Positions 33,044 to 45,258 of a stretch of DNA of 64,000 nt are shown in pieces; positions within the stretch are counted from its first letter, which is position 1, and the number at the start of each line of letters is the position of its first letter. The DNA lies in the NCBI RefSeq assembly GCF_032884065.1, contig NC_088866.1, forward strand, positions 51,468,068 through 51,532,067. Direction: 5' to 3'. The translations under genes and the position numbers were made by a program. The notes beneath the pieces were generated by a model. That model did not search any database. It was not told the origin of the DNA and saw nothing but the letters and a program-made list of their open reading frames with translations. The DNA is from Artemia franciscana. Taxonomy: Eukaryota > Arthropoda > Branchiopoda > Anostraca > Artemiidae.

Positions 33044-36000
33044 ACAGTCAAACAAACACAAGTACAAGTACTTTACAAGATTTCACGTTTCTTAGTAATT
33101 TATCACTGTGCAATAATGTTGTTTTTAATTATTACGATGACCAAAATAATCTGTCCACCAACACCTTAGCTAGCCCCAATAGCCCTTTAAACCAAATTAA
33201 CTGTAAATATCTCGACACTTTTGATTTTGTGAAAAAGGTGAAACCTAAGCTAATGGAAGAGACCAAACTTAATGTAATTTGCTTTAATATCAGAAGCATA
33301 CGGGATAAGTGGGCTAATTTCAAAGATTTAATTTTAACAAATGGTTACTGCCCTTTCGACGTAATTGGAATAACGGAGACGTGGCTTTCAGAAATTGATG
33401 ATACTAATGAATTTTCCCTCACTGGCTTTCAAGCTATTCATATTGAAAGAAAATTAACCAAGTCCTCTGGTGGCATTTCTCTTTACATCCGATCAAGTCT
33501 AAAATTCACCAGACTATTAGATTGTGAATTCTTGTTCTCGCAACCTATAAATAATAGATGCATTTATTCAATAATCGTCGACATAAGTGTAGACGAGAAT
33601 TCTTTTATTTTTTCGTTATTTTATAAACCACCCTCATTCCCGACATCTTTCTTTTGTAATCAGTTTGATGATTTTTCTAGTTTTATTAATTTACCACAAA
33701 AGAAGGCAATAGTTTTTGGGGACTTCAATTGTAATTTATTAAATGTTAGCAATAACAATGATAGTGATACCTTCTTTGAAACATTTACCTCAAGTGGTCT
33801 TCTTCCCACAATCCTTTTTCCTACTAGAGTTGATCCCATGAGGTCTACCGCTACTTTAATTGATAACATTTTTGTATCCACTTCCCTGGGAAACCACCTG
33901 TCCTCCAAAATAATATTTTCTGACCTGTCAGATCACTTTCCAATCTATCTTTCCTTACCCTCCCTATCAGCTACTCAACCCCGTAGAACTAATACCCCTA
34001 CGTCTAATAGAATATATAATACTGTGAATATGAACCGGTTCACGGATTGTTTGAAATCCTTCGACTGGTCCAAGACTTTGGATTGTCAGGATGTTAATTC
34101 AGCCACAAGTAGTTTTACACAGGGATTGAGTGATCTTATTAGTTCAACCTTTCCAGTTCGTAAATCAAACCGAAAAACTACCCATAGACGCCCCTGGATG
34201 TCAAATAGCCTGATAATCTCTTCATACCGAAAAAATGACCTATATAAGTTAACTTGCAAAACCAATAGCGTTATTGACCTGACTAATTATAAAAAATACA
34301 AAAACGTATATACCAAACTGATCCGGGAAGCAAAGAAAAATTATTATTATTCAAAAATCTCTCACTGCAAAGGGAACTTGCAAAAAATTGGTCTACAATA
34401 AATGAAATCCTTTCAAAAAAAAAGGAATTCAAGATCTGTTCCCGGGACATCAGTGGCAGATTAATTGACCCAATTTTAGTACCGGATGCTTTTAATAATT
34501 ATTTCACTAATATTCCAAATGCTAACTCCTGTTCCTTCTCACAATCGGTACACCCTAGCAAGAATCCCAGATCCATGTTTTTCTCTCCAACTGATCGCAA
34601 AGAGGTGCTTCAAGTTATCGAATCTCTCTCTAATAGTAGTACACCTGACTTCTTTGGCATAAGTAATAAGCTTCTTAGGACCGTATCTTTCTATATTTGT
34701 GAACCCATTGTGCACATAGCAAACCTGTCTATGACCAATGGAGTCTTCCCAGAAATATTTAAATCAGCAATTGTTATCCCGATTCATAAAAAAGGCGATC
34801 CGTCTGAGACAAGCAATTATCGTCCAATCTCACTTCTCCCAGTTATATCTAAGGTGCTCGGGAGAATTATATTCCGACGTCTTTCTCCCTTTGTATTTGG
34901 GAATCATTCATCAAATTCGTTGATTTCTCCTCATCAATATGGCTTCCGTGCCAAATTTTCAACTGCTCATGCACTAATAGACGCCACACAGTTTATACGT
35001 TCCCAACTTGACCTTAAAAATACTGTACTGGGCTTATTTCTGGATTTTTCAAAGGCCTTTGACATGGTTGATCACAGTGTTTTATTAAGTAAACTCAATA
35101 ACCTAGGGATTCGCGGAGTTCCTTTCTCATGGTTCGGCTCTTATCTCTCTGGTAGAATACAGAGTGTGAGACTGGGCGGGGTGACTTCACATCCCCTACC
35201 TGTCCGGAGGGGCGTCCCACAGGGCTCTGTCCTTGGTCCAATACTTTTTCTCCTTTATATTAATGATTTGATTACGGACCTGGGCCCATCAGTGCACCCA
35301 GTACTTTTTGCTGATGATAGCAACTTTTTCATCACCGGTCCTAATTTACCATCCGTCGTCACCTCTACTCAAACCCTTCTGAATAGAGTACAGGAGTGGT
35401 GTCTCATTAACTGCATGACCATTAACAGCAAGAAAAGGCAGGTGGTATTATTTCAAACCCCTTACAAAAAAAAATGAAGTTCAGCCGGCACTTGGCCTAA
35501 AATATTCTACCAATCTCCTCCCGCAGGTCGAAGTTGCCAAGTTTCTTGGTGTCCACATAGACTCCTGCCTATCATTTGCAACACATGTGTCCTATATCAG
35601 AGCCATAATTTTGCGACAGGTTAGTATAATTAATCGTGTGAATTATTTTCTTCCTCCCGATATCCTTGTCACCCTTTATTATTCTTTTATTTACCCATAT
35701 ATCTCATACTGCGGATCTGTATGGGGCAATACTTATCCTTCAGTTACCAATAAATTAAAATCTGCTCAAAACCGTGCCGTCAAAGCAGTTTTTCGGTTGC
35801 CACGACTATATCCCACCAAGGACTTGTACTCCGATTTTGGTATTATCCCTTTTGAACAAATCATCAAAAAATTCAATCTATCCCTTGCATACTCCGCTTA
35901 CCATAAAAATCTTCCTCCCCACTTATTATCTTATTTTAATAGTAATAATTCTGAAGGCCACTGTCTCCGTTCATCCAACCGTTCCTTCATTGTCCCCAGG

Positions 36001-36126
36001 TGTATCTCTAGTTCCGCCCAGCGATCCCCAATTTATAAATCTATAATTCAATGGAATTTAATACCCTCCAGTGTCGAGCTATCCACAAGTTTTCGGACGC
36101 TATATAACAATGTACTAAAATCTTGA
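33040..36126 (+). pseudogene. LINE ORF2, endonuclease and reverse transcriptase, two frame breaks
   Basis: Starts at 33040 on the ORF1 stop (ATGA). The N-terminal AP-type endonuclease shows CFNIRSIRDKW, ITETWL, FGDFNCNLL (33715-33735), LIDNIF and SDLSDHFP (about 33922). The reverse transcriptase shows KKGDPSETSNYRPISLL (34789-34840), FLDFSKAFDMVDH (about 35037), GVPQGSVLGP (about 35213) and FADDSNFF (about 35306). The C-terminal domain has FLGVHID and YISYCGSVWGNTYP, ending at 36126. The frame breaks twice, both in A runs: a 1-base loss in A6 at 34382-34387 and a 1-base gain in A9 at 35466-35474. Otherwise the frame is open for over 1000 codons. Homopolymer sequencing error is a real alternative to mutation. 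Confidence 0.88.
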
Positions 36127-36540
36127 TATTATATTTCTCTAAATGTTTGTTCAATTTGCTTTAATTACCCTTGTTTTCTCTTTTCTTTTTTTTCTCTCTC
36201 TTTTTCATTTACAATTTTTTGTTGTTTTGGTCCTTAACAAGTTCGCTTCTAGGATCTTTATTATTATTGTTGTTATGTGTTTTCTTTTCTTTTTGAATAA
36301 ATTGAATTGAATTGATTAAATTTTCTTGCCTCCCTAAGGATCTTCTCCAAATTTATTGTTCTTTTGTTTACCTAATACTTTCAGTTCAGTTCAGTTTATT
36401 AACATCAAAATAAGTGGACAACAATAACTTTCTACCCCTACAAGGCTCCTTACTAGAGTTTGCAATACTATAGATATTATAGAGTATATAATTACTATAG
36501 ATCGATATGCTATAGATCTAGTATAGAGAGCAATACTAGA

Positions 36541-36750
36541 GTTTGCTTGTCCAGTGTAGCATTTTGGTCTTTCTTCAGAGCATATTTACAAGATTGAAAA
36601 TGTGCAAAAACAAGCACTTAGAATCATAAATGATGAAGGGAAGGTTCCATACCATTATCTACTAGGCAAGTTCAAGCTCATCAAGTTGGCTGAGAGAAGG
36701 AACCTCCTTTGCCTTCGTCTCAATACCAAGGCCCAGTCTGTTCCCTGAAG
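36541..36750 (+). pseudogene. LINE C-terminal fragment
   Basis: Reads FRAYLQD-ENVQKQALRIIND, then YHYLLGKFKLIKLAERRNLL and CLRLNTK, the conserved tail of LINE ORF2 proteins (IE-VQKRALRII... L--RR--LCLR). It is preceded by short palindromic TATAGAT sequence (36467-36530) and followed at once by an R1-family fragment. Confidence 0.65.
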
Positions 36751-36925
36751 AAATTAAATAAAAAAAAGCAAGTTTTTTTTAACTGAAAATAAGGAGCAAC
36801 ATTAAAACTTAAAACAAACAGAAATTACTTCGTATATGAAAGGGGCTGCTTCCTCACCAACGCCCCGCTTTTTATGCTAAAGTTTGACTCTTTCTCTCAA
36901 CTCTTCTTTTTAAAACAGTAAAGAA
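36750..36925 (+). repeat. R1-family fragment
   Basis: Carries the R1 block AACTGAAAATAAGGAGCAAC, ATTAAAACTTAAAAC, a GTATATGAAAGGGGCTGC block and GCTAAAGTTTGACTCTTTC, as at 16740-16850 and 50100-50240. It sits between two LINE relics. Confidence 0.8.
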
Positions 36926-36944
36926 AATAGAATACATTGTAACA

Positions 36945-38930
36945 TTGTCTGTGAATTTCTTTGTGCATGATGCAATTTTGCCAGCAAAGAAACTTCTTTA
37001 TTGTGAACTTGCAGCTGCCAAAGGCAAGAAAAATATGCCAAGCTTTGTTATTTTCAGTTCCTCTGAAACCCCAGTCATTTGTGATGCTGTTTCTGCTACC
37101 CTTGCTTCAAAAGTAAACAAGATTTCCCAAAACATAAATGCATTTATTGATTTCATGACTTGTGCTCTCTTAAATGTGAACTCTTCAAATACTGAAAAAA
37201 TTAAGAGTGCATCTATCTCTGCTACCTACAATTTACAAAGCATAAAGCCATTGTATGCTGTAGTGCTAAAAAACGGTCGACAAGATATCAGAGATCCTCA
37301 TGACCATAAACAGTTTAATGACAGCATATGCAAAGAGGCTTAAAATGACGTTACACATCTTAAGCAATCAAATAATGACTGGAAAATTGTTTTGCATTCC
37401 AAATCAGCACCTAACAAAATAGTTGAGAGTTTGAAAACCACTCAGCCATCTATGAATGCTTCTGTGAAAGAACTAGTCTTTGTAGCTGTTGTTAAGCAAG
37501 CTCCCAATCCTTGGACTTTTCTGACCTTCAGAAATTAATCCCCTAAAGCACAAAGATAATACAGTATGGCGCTTCCCACACTTTTAAAGTGCTGTTTAAG
37601 ACTTGTAGTGGTTATGAATTTACTTCCTGTTTTGGAATTTCTCTTTCCTCTCTGTTGATGCTTTAAGTGTCATGAGGTAGGTCATATAGTGATGAATTGC
37701 CTATCAGTTGCTAGTTGTGGTCAGTGTGGCTCTACTAATCATGTGTCTAACCATTCAAAAATACTCACAGCAAGTATGTTCAGAGTATTTTGCAAGGCTG
37801 GTGGCCACACCTGTTACAGTGTGAAATGTCCAAATAACTGCCCAGTCAAGATTCAGCTTAATCCATATGGTTGAAATGCCAACAGTAAATCGTAATTTCA
37901 ATATGGGGGACTTAATTAAACATTAATGGTGGGTTTGTCCAAAAGTCTTCAGTTCTTGATGAGCTTGTGTCAAAACATTATCTGATTTAATCACTAGAGC
38001 ATCTTTTAAGTCTGTTAAACCCTAGTCTTTTGGATACTAGAGATTCATTCACTTGCTATCCATCTCCTGGAAAGCAAAATAGAGCTGATGGTAGACCATT
38101 GAGCAGTCTTGTGACTTATGTGAATTCCACTTTACCTTCACTGCTTGTATAATCCTATGATTATTTTCTTGCTGTTAAAGTTGATAATATATTTATCTAT
38201 GCTGTTTATTTGCCAACTGATTTCCATAAATGATATGTCTGAATGCTTTTTTGCTCTTGCCTCTGAATAGTTTTGAAGAAGCATTTCAAGCATTATTTCT
38301 AGTAATTCTGCATGTCTAATTGTTGAAAGTTTTAACCCTAACCTAACTGCTCCATCTGCCCACTCTTGTCTGATTGGTGAAATATTTGATAATCATTTGT
38401 ATGTTGTTCATAAACACCAAGATTTCACATACATTCACAATTCCTCGTCCATATCCAACACGACCACGCTGTTGCTTCTCCCTTCTTAGATGTCTATCAA
38501 ACAAAGGTTCTTTGTGGTTATTTGATATCTGATCAACTGCCTCTATTGTTTTCCTTCTCCCCAAATCAAACTTCTCAGATACCCATTAGTCACCCAAAAC
38601 CACTGAATCCATTGAATGTATGTATTTGGGTTTTAATTAACCCGGAACTGTATCAGGAAAGTGTTTTTACAATCCTTTCTGAGATTAAGGTTCCATTTGT
38701 CCTGCTAATCAATCACACACAGGTTAACGCTGAGGAACTACGCATTTTCCTTGACATTTATAGTGCAGACATATGTCATGCTGAATCTTGTGCTGTTCCA
38801 TTGAAGCGTTGTCATCCAGGAATAGTTCCCAAGTGGCATGAAAACCAACGTATCTTTCAATCTTGTGATTCATCAAGGTTTTGGTTACATCTATGGATTG
38901 AATTTGACTGACCACAATCCAGCTCTGGAT
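36945..38930 (+). pseudogene. LINE relic: ORF1 zinc-knuckle protein plus endonuclease linker
   Basis: Decayed copy of the LINE family also seen at 62601. The ORF1 part (36945-37874) has LYAVVLKNGRQD, then NDWKIVLHSKSA, and the knuckles CFKCHEVGHIVMNC (about 37665), CGQCGSTNHVSNH and CKAGGHTCYSVKCP. It is broken by stops at 37343 and near 37540-37660. Endonuclease remains follow, and at 38640-38900 the linker region reads ELYQESVFTILSEIKVP, ICHAESCAVPLKRC and FWLHLW, matching LINE ORF2 sequence just before the RT. The RT itself is absent. Confidence 0.75.
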
Positions 38931-38939
38931 TGTGTCAAT

Positions 38940-40600
38940 CCAAATTCTGATTACCTCGTTATATAATCACCTTTTCTCTATATACATTATATGCCCCAAT
39001 GGCATAACTTACAATTCTCACTCTGGGGGACTTTCAGTCCTCAAAGACACATTTTCTGGGCCTTTCAATTCTGTTGAACAAAATGGCTATCTCAAAATTT
39101 AGATTGGATGTTTTTGGAGATATTGTGGGCGCGGGAGGGGGGTTAGTTGCTCTCCAATCACTTTTTACTAAACTAAAAGGGCACTAGTCCTTCCAGTTTC
39201 CATTTGAATGAGCTCTTTTTGAAGTTTCTAAGACAACAAGTTTCCATCTCAAAATTTCCATCAGATGCATTTTGGAAAAATGCTAGGTGTGGAGTTATAT
39301 CCACCCTATGATCACTCTGAATCTTAAAATGGCACGAGAACTTCTGATTACCAATCCAATGAGTCCCCTCCAAAATTTATACAACCACCCTTGCTATATA
39401 CCTTGTATGCCCCCAAGGCATTACTTACAACCCTTCCCCTGAGGGCTTGGGGAGGGGCGTCATACTCAAAGACATAATTTCTAGACGTTGAAAGAAATAA
39501 CGATCTCAAAATTTTGATTGGATGTGTCAGGGGAAATGGTGGGCGTGGGAGGGGGGTTAGTTGCACTCCAGTTACTGTTGACTATCAAAAAGAGCACTCC
39601 CTTTCAATATTTAATCGAGAGAGCTTTTTTCGAATTTTCTACGACAGCAAATAGCCATCTCAAAGTTTTTATGGGATGCATTTTGGGAAAATACGAGGTG
39701 TAGGGGGGGGGACATCCACCCTTCAATTACTCTGAATGTTAATAAGAGCTCTAACACATCTGATTTCTAGTCAAATAAGGCCACTCCAGAGTTTTCAGAA
39801 TCACCCTTTCTATACATACCTTATATGCCCCAAGGGGATAACTTACAACCCTTGCTCTAAGGGCTGCAGGAGGGGATGTCATCCTCAAAGACATATTTTT
39901 CAGACCCTTCAATATGTTAAAACAAATGGCTGTCCCAAACTTCTGATGTAATTGGAAATCGGTTGGCATTGGAAGGGGTTGGTTACCCTCGATTCACTTC
40001 CGACTTTCCAATTTCAATATCCAATCGAATGAGCTCTTTTCGAAGTTTTTAGACAACAAATGGCCATCTCAGAATTTCTCTCTGATACATTTCAGGAAAA
40101 CACGAAATGTGTGTGTGGGGGGGTATCCACTCTCTGATCACTCTGAATCTTGTAAAGGACACTAGAACTTCTGATTACCAATCCAACGAGCCCCCTCTGA
40201 AGCCTATACGATCACCTTTTCTATGTATACCTTATATGCCCCATGGTATAAGTTACAACCCTCTCCCTCAGAGATATGGGGATTGTTATCCTCAAATACA
40301 TAATTTTCAGACCTTTCAAATCCGTTGAACAAAATGGGTATCGCAAAATTTCAATTGCATGTGTTTGGGGAGGTGGTGAGCGTTGGAGGGGAATTAGTTG
40401 CCCTCCGATCACTTTTGACTATGAAGAAGGGCTCCAGCACCTTGAATATCTAATTGAATGAGCCCTTTTCGAAGTTTCTACAACATATCTTTCAATATAA
40501 AGTGCCCTGGTCTAAAAAAAAAAAAAAAAAAACAAATAAAAAAAAACAAATAAATAATACAGTGTGCAACATTACTCTTTACTTAGGCAACGCTGTTGCA
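38940..40600 (+). repeat. Tandem array of a 410-420 bp unit, about four copies
   Basis: The word TATATGCCCCA(A/T)GG...TTACAACCCT recurs at about 38988, 39407, 39826 and 40234, a period near 415. Within units are AACAAAATGGCTATCTCAAA, GGTTAGTTGC(A/C)CTCCAATCAC and AATGAGCTCTTTTCGAAG words; the last two recur twice per unit in part, suggesting an older half-unit. The array ends with GTTGCACTGCCTATGATTAA at about 40592. Open frames within it on either strand are repeat-derived. Confidence 0.85.
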
Positions 40601-41240
40601 CTGCCTATGATTAACTTATCTTATTCTTCATATAATCTCTTACAATGCTTCCTAGCTACTGCTGCCATCTTAATGTGCCAAAGTTTGTTCTTTTCCAGGT
40701 TTCAGCTATCTCTGCAGCCATGACACCAATGAAACTTACATAATTTCCCCTTATAACTATAACGATCCTTTATACAAAAATGAAATAAAATTATTGTGTA
40801 TTTCAAAAATTTTACCAGTTTTTCTAGTTTCAGTTCAAAAATTACGGTATTTTATACAACTATATCTGCGTGCTTCTTATAATGTTAAAAATACCTATAT
40901 CAAAATGCCTTTTATAATGATGTTGAAAATGAAACCTCATTTTGATCTTTATATGCAAGACGATGTTGATAATATTTGTTTGTCCAGTGTTTTAAAATAT
41001 GGCATTGCACCCTAGAAACGCATTACTGAAGATAATGCTGCAACTAAGCTAAGGCTAAAACTAGTAATTAATATTTCAGTTACTATGAGCTAGTGATCGT
41101 TTTTTATTATAATAATATCTCGGTTACTATGATTTTAGAATTTGTTTTTTATTATAAATTGTTGTTCAAGCCAAGGTACGGAAAGTTTCCTATATAGGAG
41201 TTTTGGACAGGACGGTTCTAATAATGTACTTCTATGGGGC
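40600..41240. other. No gene recognised
   Basis: AT-rich. It contains TTTGTTCTTT-CCAGGTTTCAGC near 40680-40710, which also occurs near 55350-55375 and partly near 49180-49200 with ACAC(C/G)AATGAAACTTACATAATC, so it is part of a dispersed repeat. Confidence 0.5.
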
Positions 41241-44200
41241 GTGGTTGTATCTTCCTAGGTTGCTAGCTACTGCTGCGACCCGGATTAGTTAAAATGATTA
41301 CAAACAGGAAAAATGCCCTGGTTTCTTTTTCTTATTCTAATGCTTTTTATGGCACTTGGTATTCACCAAGTGACATATAGCGATCGCAAATCTGTCGGTT
41401 TGTCTGTCTGTCCTGATTCTACTACTTTAGGCACTTCCAGGTAAGCTAGGACGATGAAATTTGGCAGGCGTATCAGGGAACGGACCAGATTAAATTAAAA
41501 ATACTCGTTTTTGCGATTTGACCATCTGCGGGGGAGTGTTGGGGGGTCGGTTAATTTGCAAGTTATAGAAAAAATGAAGTATTTTTAACTTACGAACGGG
41601 TGATGGGATCTTAATGAAATTTGATGTTTGGAAGGATATCGTGTCTCAGAGCTCTTATTTTCCTAATTTTTCCTAATTTCCTTATTTTCCTTTGGTTGTA
41701 TCTTCCTAGGTTGCTAGCTACTGCTGCGACCCGGATTAGTTAAAATGATTACAAACAGGAAAAATGCCCTGGTTTCTTTTTCTTATTCTAATGCTTTTTT
41801 ATGGCACTTGGTATTCACCAAGTGACATACAGCGATCGCAAATCTGTCGGTTTGTCTGTCTGTCCTGATTCTACTACTTTAGGCACTTCCAGGTAAGCTA
41901 GGATGATGAAATTTGGCAGGCGTATCAGGGAACGGACCAGATTAAATTAAAAATACTAGTTTTTGCGATTTGACCATCTGCGGGGGAGTGTCGAGGGGTC
42001 GGTTAATTTGGAAGTTATAGAAAAATGAAGTATTTTTAACTTACGAACGGGTGATGGGATCTTAATGAAATTTGATGTTTGGAAGGATATCGTGTCTCAG
42101 AGCTCTTATTTTAAATTCCGACCAGATCCAATGACTTTGGTGGGAGTGGGGGGGGGGCTAAAATCTTGGAAAACACTTAGAATGGAGGGATCGGGATGAA
42201 ACTTTGTGGGAAAAACAAGCAGAAGTCCTAGATACGTGATTGAAATAACCGGAACGGATCTGCTCTGTTTTGGGGAGTTGGGGGGGGGATAATTCTGAAA
42301 ATTGGAAAAATGAGGTTTTTTTAAATTACGAAGGATTGATCGGATCTTAATGAAATTTGAAGTTTGGAAGAATATCGTGTCTCAGAGCTCTTATTTTAAA
42401 TCCTGACTGAATCCGGTGACATTGGGGAGAATTGAGGGGGGGATTCTAAAATCTCGGAAAACGCTTAGAGTTGAGGATCGGGATGAAACTTGGTAGGAAA
42501 AATAAGCACAAGTCCTAGATACGTGATCGACATAACCGGAACGGATCCGATCTCTTTGGGGGAGTTGGGGGGGGGAGGGTTAATTCTGAAAAATTAGAAA
42601 AAAATGAGGTATTTTTAACTTACGAAGGAGTGATCGGATCTTAATGAAATTTGATTTTTGGAATGATATCGTGTCTCAGAGCTCTTATTTTAAATCCTAA
42701 ATAATCCGGTGACAATTGGGGGGGGGGAGTTGGGGGGTCATACAATATTTGAAAACGCTTAGAGTGGAGGGATCGGGATGAAACTTGGTGGTAAAAGTAA
42801 TCGTAAGTCCTAGATACGTGATTTAAATAACCGGAACGGATCCAGTCTCTTTGGGGGAGTTGGGGGAGGAGGGTTAATTTTGAAAAAAATGAGGTACTTT
42901 TAACTTATGAAGGAGCGATCGGATCTTAATGAAATTTGATGTTCAGAGCGATATCGTGTCTCAGAGTTCTTATTTGAAATCCCGACTGGATCCGGTGAAG
43001 GGGTGTCCGGTGAAAATGGTGTCCTAGGGAAGAGTGCTAAGACAGCAACTAGGAATATTAGTGAAAAAGCTTTAGGTTTAATAGAGAGTAGAAGGGGTTT
43101 GTATGAGAATTATCTGAGTGATAGGTCGTATGAAAACAAAAGGAATGTAAAGAAACTGGAGAAAGCATTAAAATATGAAATAAGGAGATGTGAATTGGAG
43201 GCGATGGATAAAATTGCTGAGGATCTGGAAGATGCGGCTAGACGGCATAATAGTAAAATATTATACTGGCTTGTTAATAAATTGAAAGGAAGTAGCCAAT
43301 CTGGACTAGTCCCAGTTAAAGATAGAAATGAGGCCACAATTAGTAATAAGGAAAAAGTTAAAGAAAGATGGATGGAACGTTTTGAGAATGTGCTAAACCG
43401 AGATACAGTTGCAGGAAAAGATAGAGATGAAAATGAAAAAGTTTGTGATACCTTGGATGTGAAGGAAGATTTGTTTAGTGAGGAAGAATTAGCGACAGTA
43501 CTAGAAGGATTAAAAAATAATAAGGCCCCAGGTGCTGATAGTATGATTAATGAGTTCCTTAAATATGGTGGCTCTGAGGTTAGGAATAAGCTACTGAAAA
43601 TTATGAACATGATTTTTGAAAAAGGGGAAGTACCCAATGATTTTAGGAAAACCTTAATTAAACCACTGTATAAGAAAGGTGACAAGAGTGAGTGTCGTAA
43701 TTATCGAGGCATTAGTCTGGTCTCTGTAGGTAGCAAATTACTGAGTAATATGATACTCTTAGACTGAGACATGCTGTAGATAAAGTTTTAAGGGAAGAAA
43801 AATGCGGTTTTAGGAAAGGTAGAGGATGTGTCGACCATGTTTTCACTCTTAGGTTAATAATTGAGAAGTCCCTTCGTTGTCAAACACCTTTGGTCCTTAG
43901 TTTTATCGATTATGAGCAAGCTTTCGATTCTGTTGATAGAACAGTGTTAACAAAGGTCTTATCGTTATATGGTATACCAGAAAAATATATTACAGTGATC
44001 TGCGCTATGTACGAGAATAATACTGCTGCGGTTAAGGTAGGAAATGAGGTTAGCAACTGGTTTTGTATTAAATCAGGAGTTCAGCCGGGTCGTGTTCTAT
44101 CCCCCTTTATATGGATCGTTTTGATGGACTTCGTCTTAAAGAGCACAGGAAAGGCAATTTTAGACCATGAAATCAAATGGAGAGGAAGAACGCTCCTGGA

Positions 44201-45215
44201 CTTAGATTATGCTGATGATTTAAGCATATTAGCTGAAAGTTTGAGCAAAATGAATGAATTTTTAGAGGTTTTACGAGTTCAGGGTGCTAAAATAGGCTTG
44301 AAAATTAATGTTAAGAAGACTAAGTCACTAAGGCTAGGAATAAGTGAAGATGAACAGGTGACATTAGGTAACGAAAAGATTGATCAGGTCGGGAGCTTCA
44401 GTTACCTTGGTAGTATTATTAGTAAAGATGGTGGGAGCAGTGAAGATGTTAAAAGTAGAATAGCTAAAGTTCAGGGTGTTTTTTTCACAGTTAAAAAAAA
44501 GTTTTGAAGAATAGAAAGATAACCCTACAAACCAAGATTAGAATATTGGAAGCTACAGTGATGACAGTGGTCAAATATGGCTCTGAAGCATGGGCACTCC
44601 GAGAAGCAGATGAAAATTTACTAAATGTTTTCCAGAGAAATTGCCTACGGATTGTTCTGGGTACCCGGCTGACTGACCGTATTTCAAACAGTAGGTTGTA
44701 CGAAAAGTGTGGTTCAATCCTGCTTTCTGGGGCTATAATGAAAGAAAGGTTTAGATGGCTAGGCCACGTTCTAGGGATGAAGGATGACAGATTACCGAAG
44801 ATTGTCCTTTTTGGCCAACATTCCGGGGCTACACGGAAAGCAGGTCGTCCTTGTCTGGGTTGGGAGGATGTCATAAATAAAGATTTAAAGGAAATGGGAA
44901 CTTCCTGGGAGGGTGTAAAGAGGGAGGCTTTAAATAGATTAGGTTGGAGGAGGAGCGTACGTAGCTGTGTTGGCCTTAGGCGGCTTGGTGCTGCAGTGAG
45001 TTATTAGTAGTAGTAGTAGTATAGATACGGGATTGACATAATTGGTACAGATCCGATCTCTTTGAGGGAGCTGGGTTTGTTAATTTGGAAAAATCAGAAA
45101 AATTGAGGTATTTTTAACTTAAGAACGGGTGACTGGATCTTAATGAAATTTGATATTTCGAAGAAATTCATGTCTCAGAGCTCTTGTTTTAAATCCCGAC
45201 TGGCACTAAGCCTCT
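41240..45215 (+). repeat. Tandem array of a 280-300 bp unit (R3 family), interrupted by a LINE
   Basis: The first part is a 452-bp direct duplication (copies from about 41245 and 41697, nearly identical, each starting TTGTATCTTCCTAGGTTGCT). The array then continues in steps of about 280-300 bases marked by GGATCTTAATGAAATTTGA (about 41606, 42058, 42342, 42638, 42922) and TGTCTCAGAGCTCTTATTT. A LINE occupies 43003-45016, after which the unit resumes with a last marker near 45138. The G runs in each unit vary in length. The same family lies at 53640-55190. Confidence 0.88.
43003..45016 (+). pseudogene. RTE-like LINE, 5' truncated, RT domain with two frame breaks
   Basis: The longest copy of the (TAG)n-tailed LINE. 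It lacks the endonuclease and begins in the linker. The RT reads GLKNNKAPGADSMINEFLKY, LIKPLYKKGDKSECRNYRGI, then after a 1-base shift near 43757-43761 FRKGRGCVDHVFTL, SFIDYEQAFDSVDR (about 43899), SGVQPGRVLSPF (normally GVRQG--LSP) and LDYADDLSIL (YADD at 44208-44219). A second shift in the A8 run near 44490 leads into KYGSEAWALREADENLL and on to LRRLGAAVSY, stop, and TAG repeats (45005-45020). It is inserted within the R3 tandem array. The clade is tentative. Confidence 0.86.
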
Positions 45216-45258
45216 GATTTTCCTTTTAAAGCAAACTATTGATTCTTAGAATTTTGCT

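Larger units (their letters stand above)
31640..36318 (+). mobile_element. Nearly complete LINE (CR1/L2-like group, tentative)
   Basis: One non-LTR retrotransposon on the + strand: a 5' untranslated region with imperfect direct repeats of about 85-90 bases (31700-31860, words GTGCTGTGAACAA and GATAATTGGATA), ORF1 (31964-33043), ORF2 (33040-36126), then a 3' untranslated region with AATAAA at 36296 and a tail of ATTGA repeats (36301-36315). Such (ATTGA)n-type tails occur in CR1/L2/Daphne-like LINEs. The 5' boundary is approximate. Only two single-base frame breaks are seen in ORF2, so the copy is young. Confidence 0.82.

Noticed and set aside
43110..43685. 191-codon - strand frame rich in Ser and Leu
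   Set aside because: It is the antisense of the LINE reverse transcriptase linker region.
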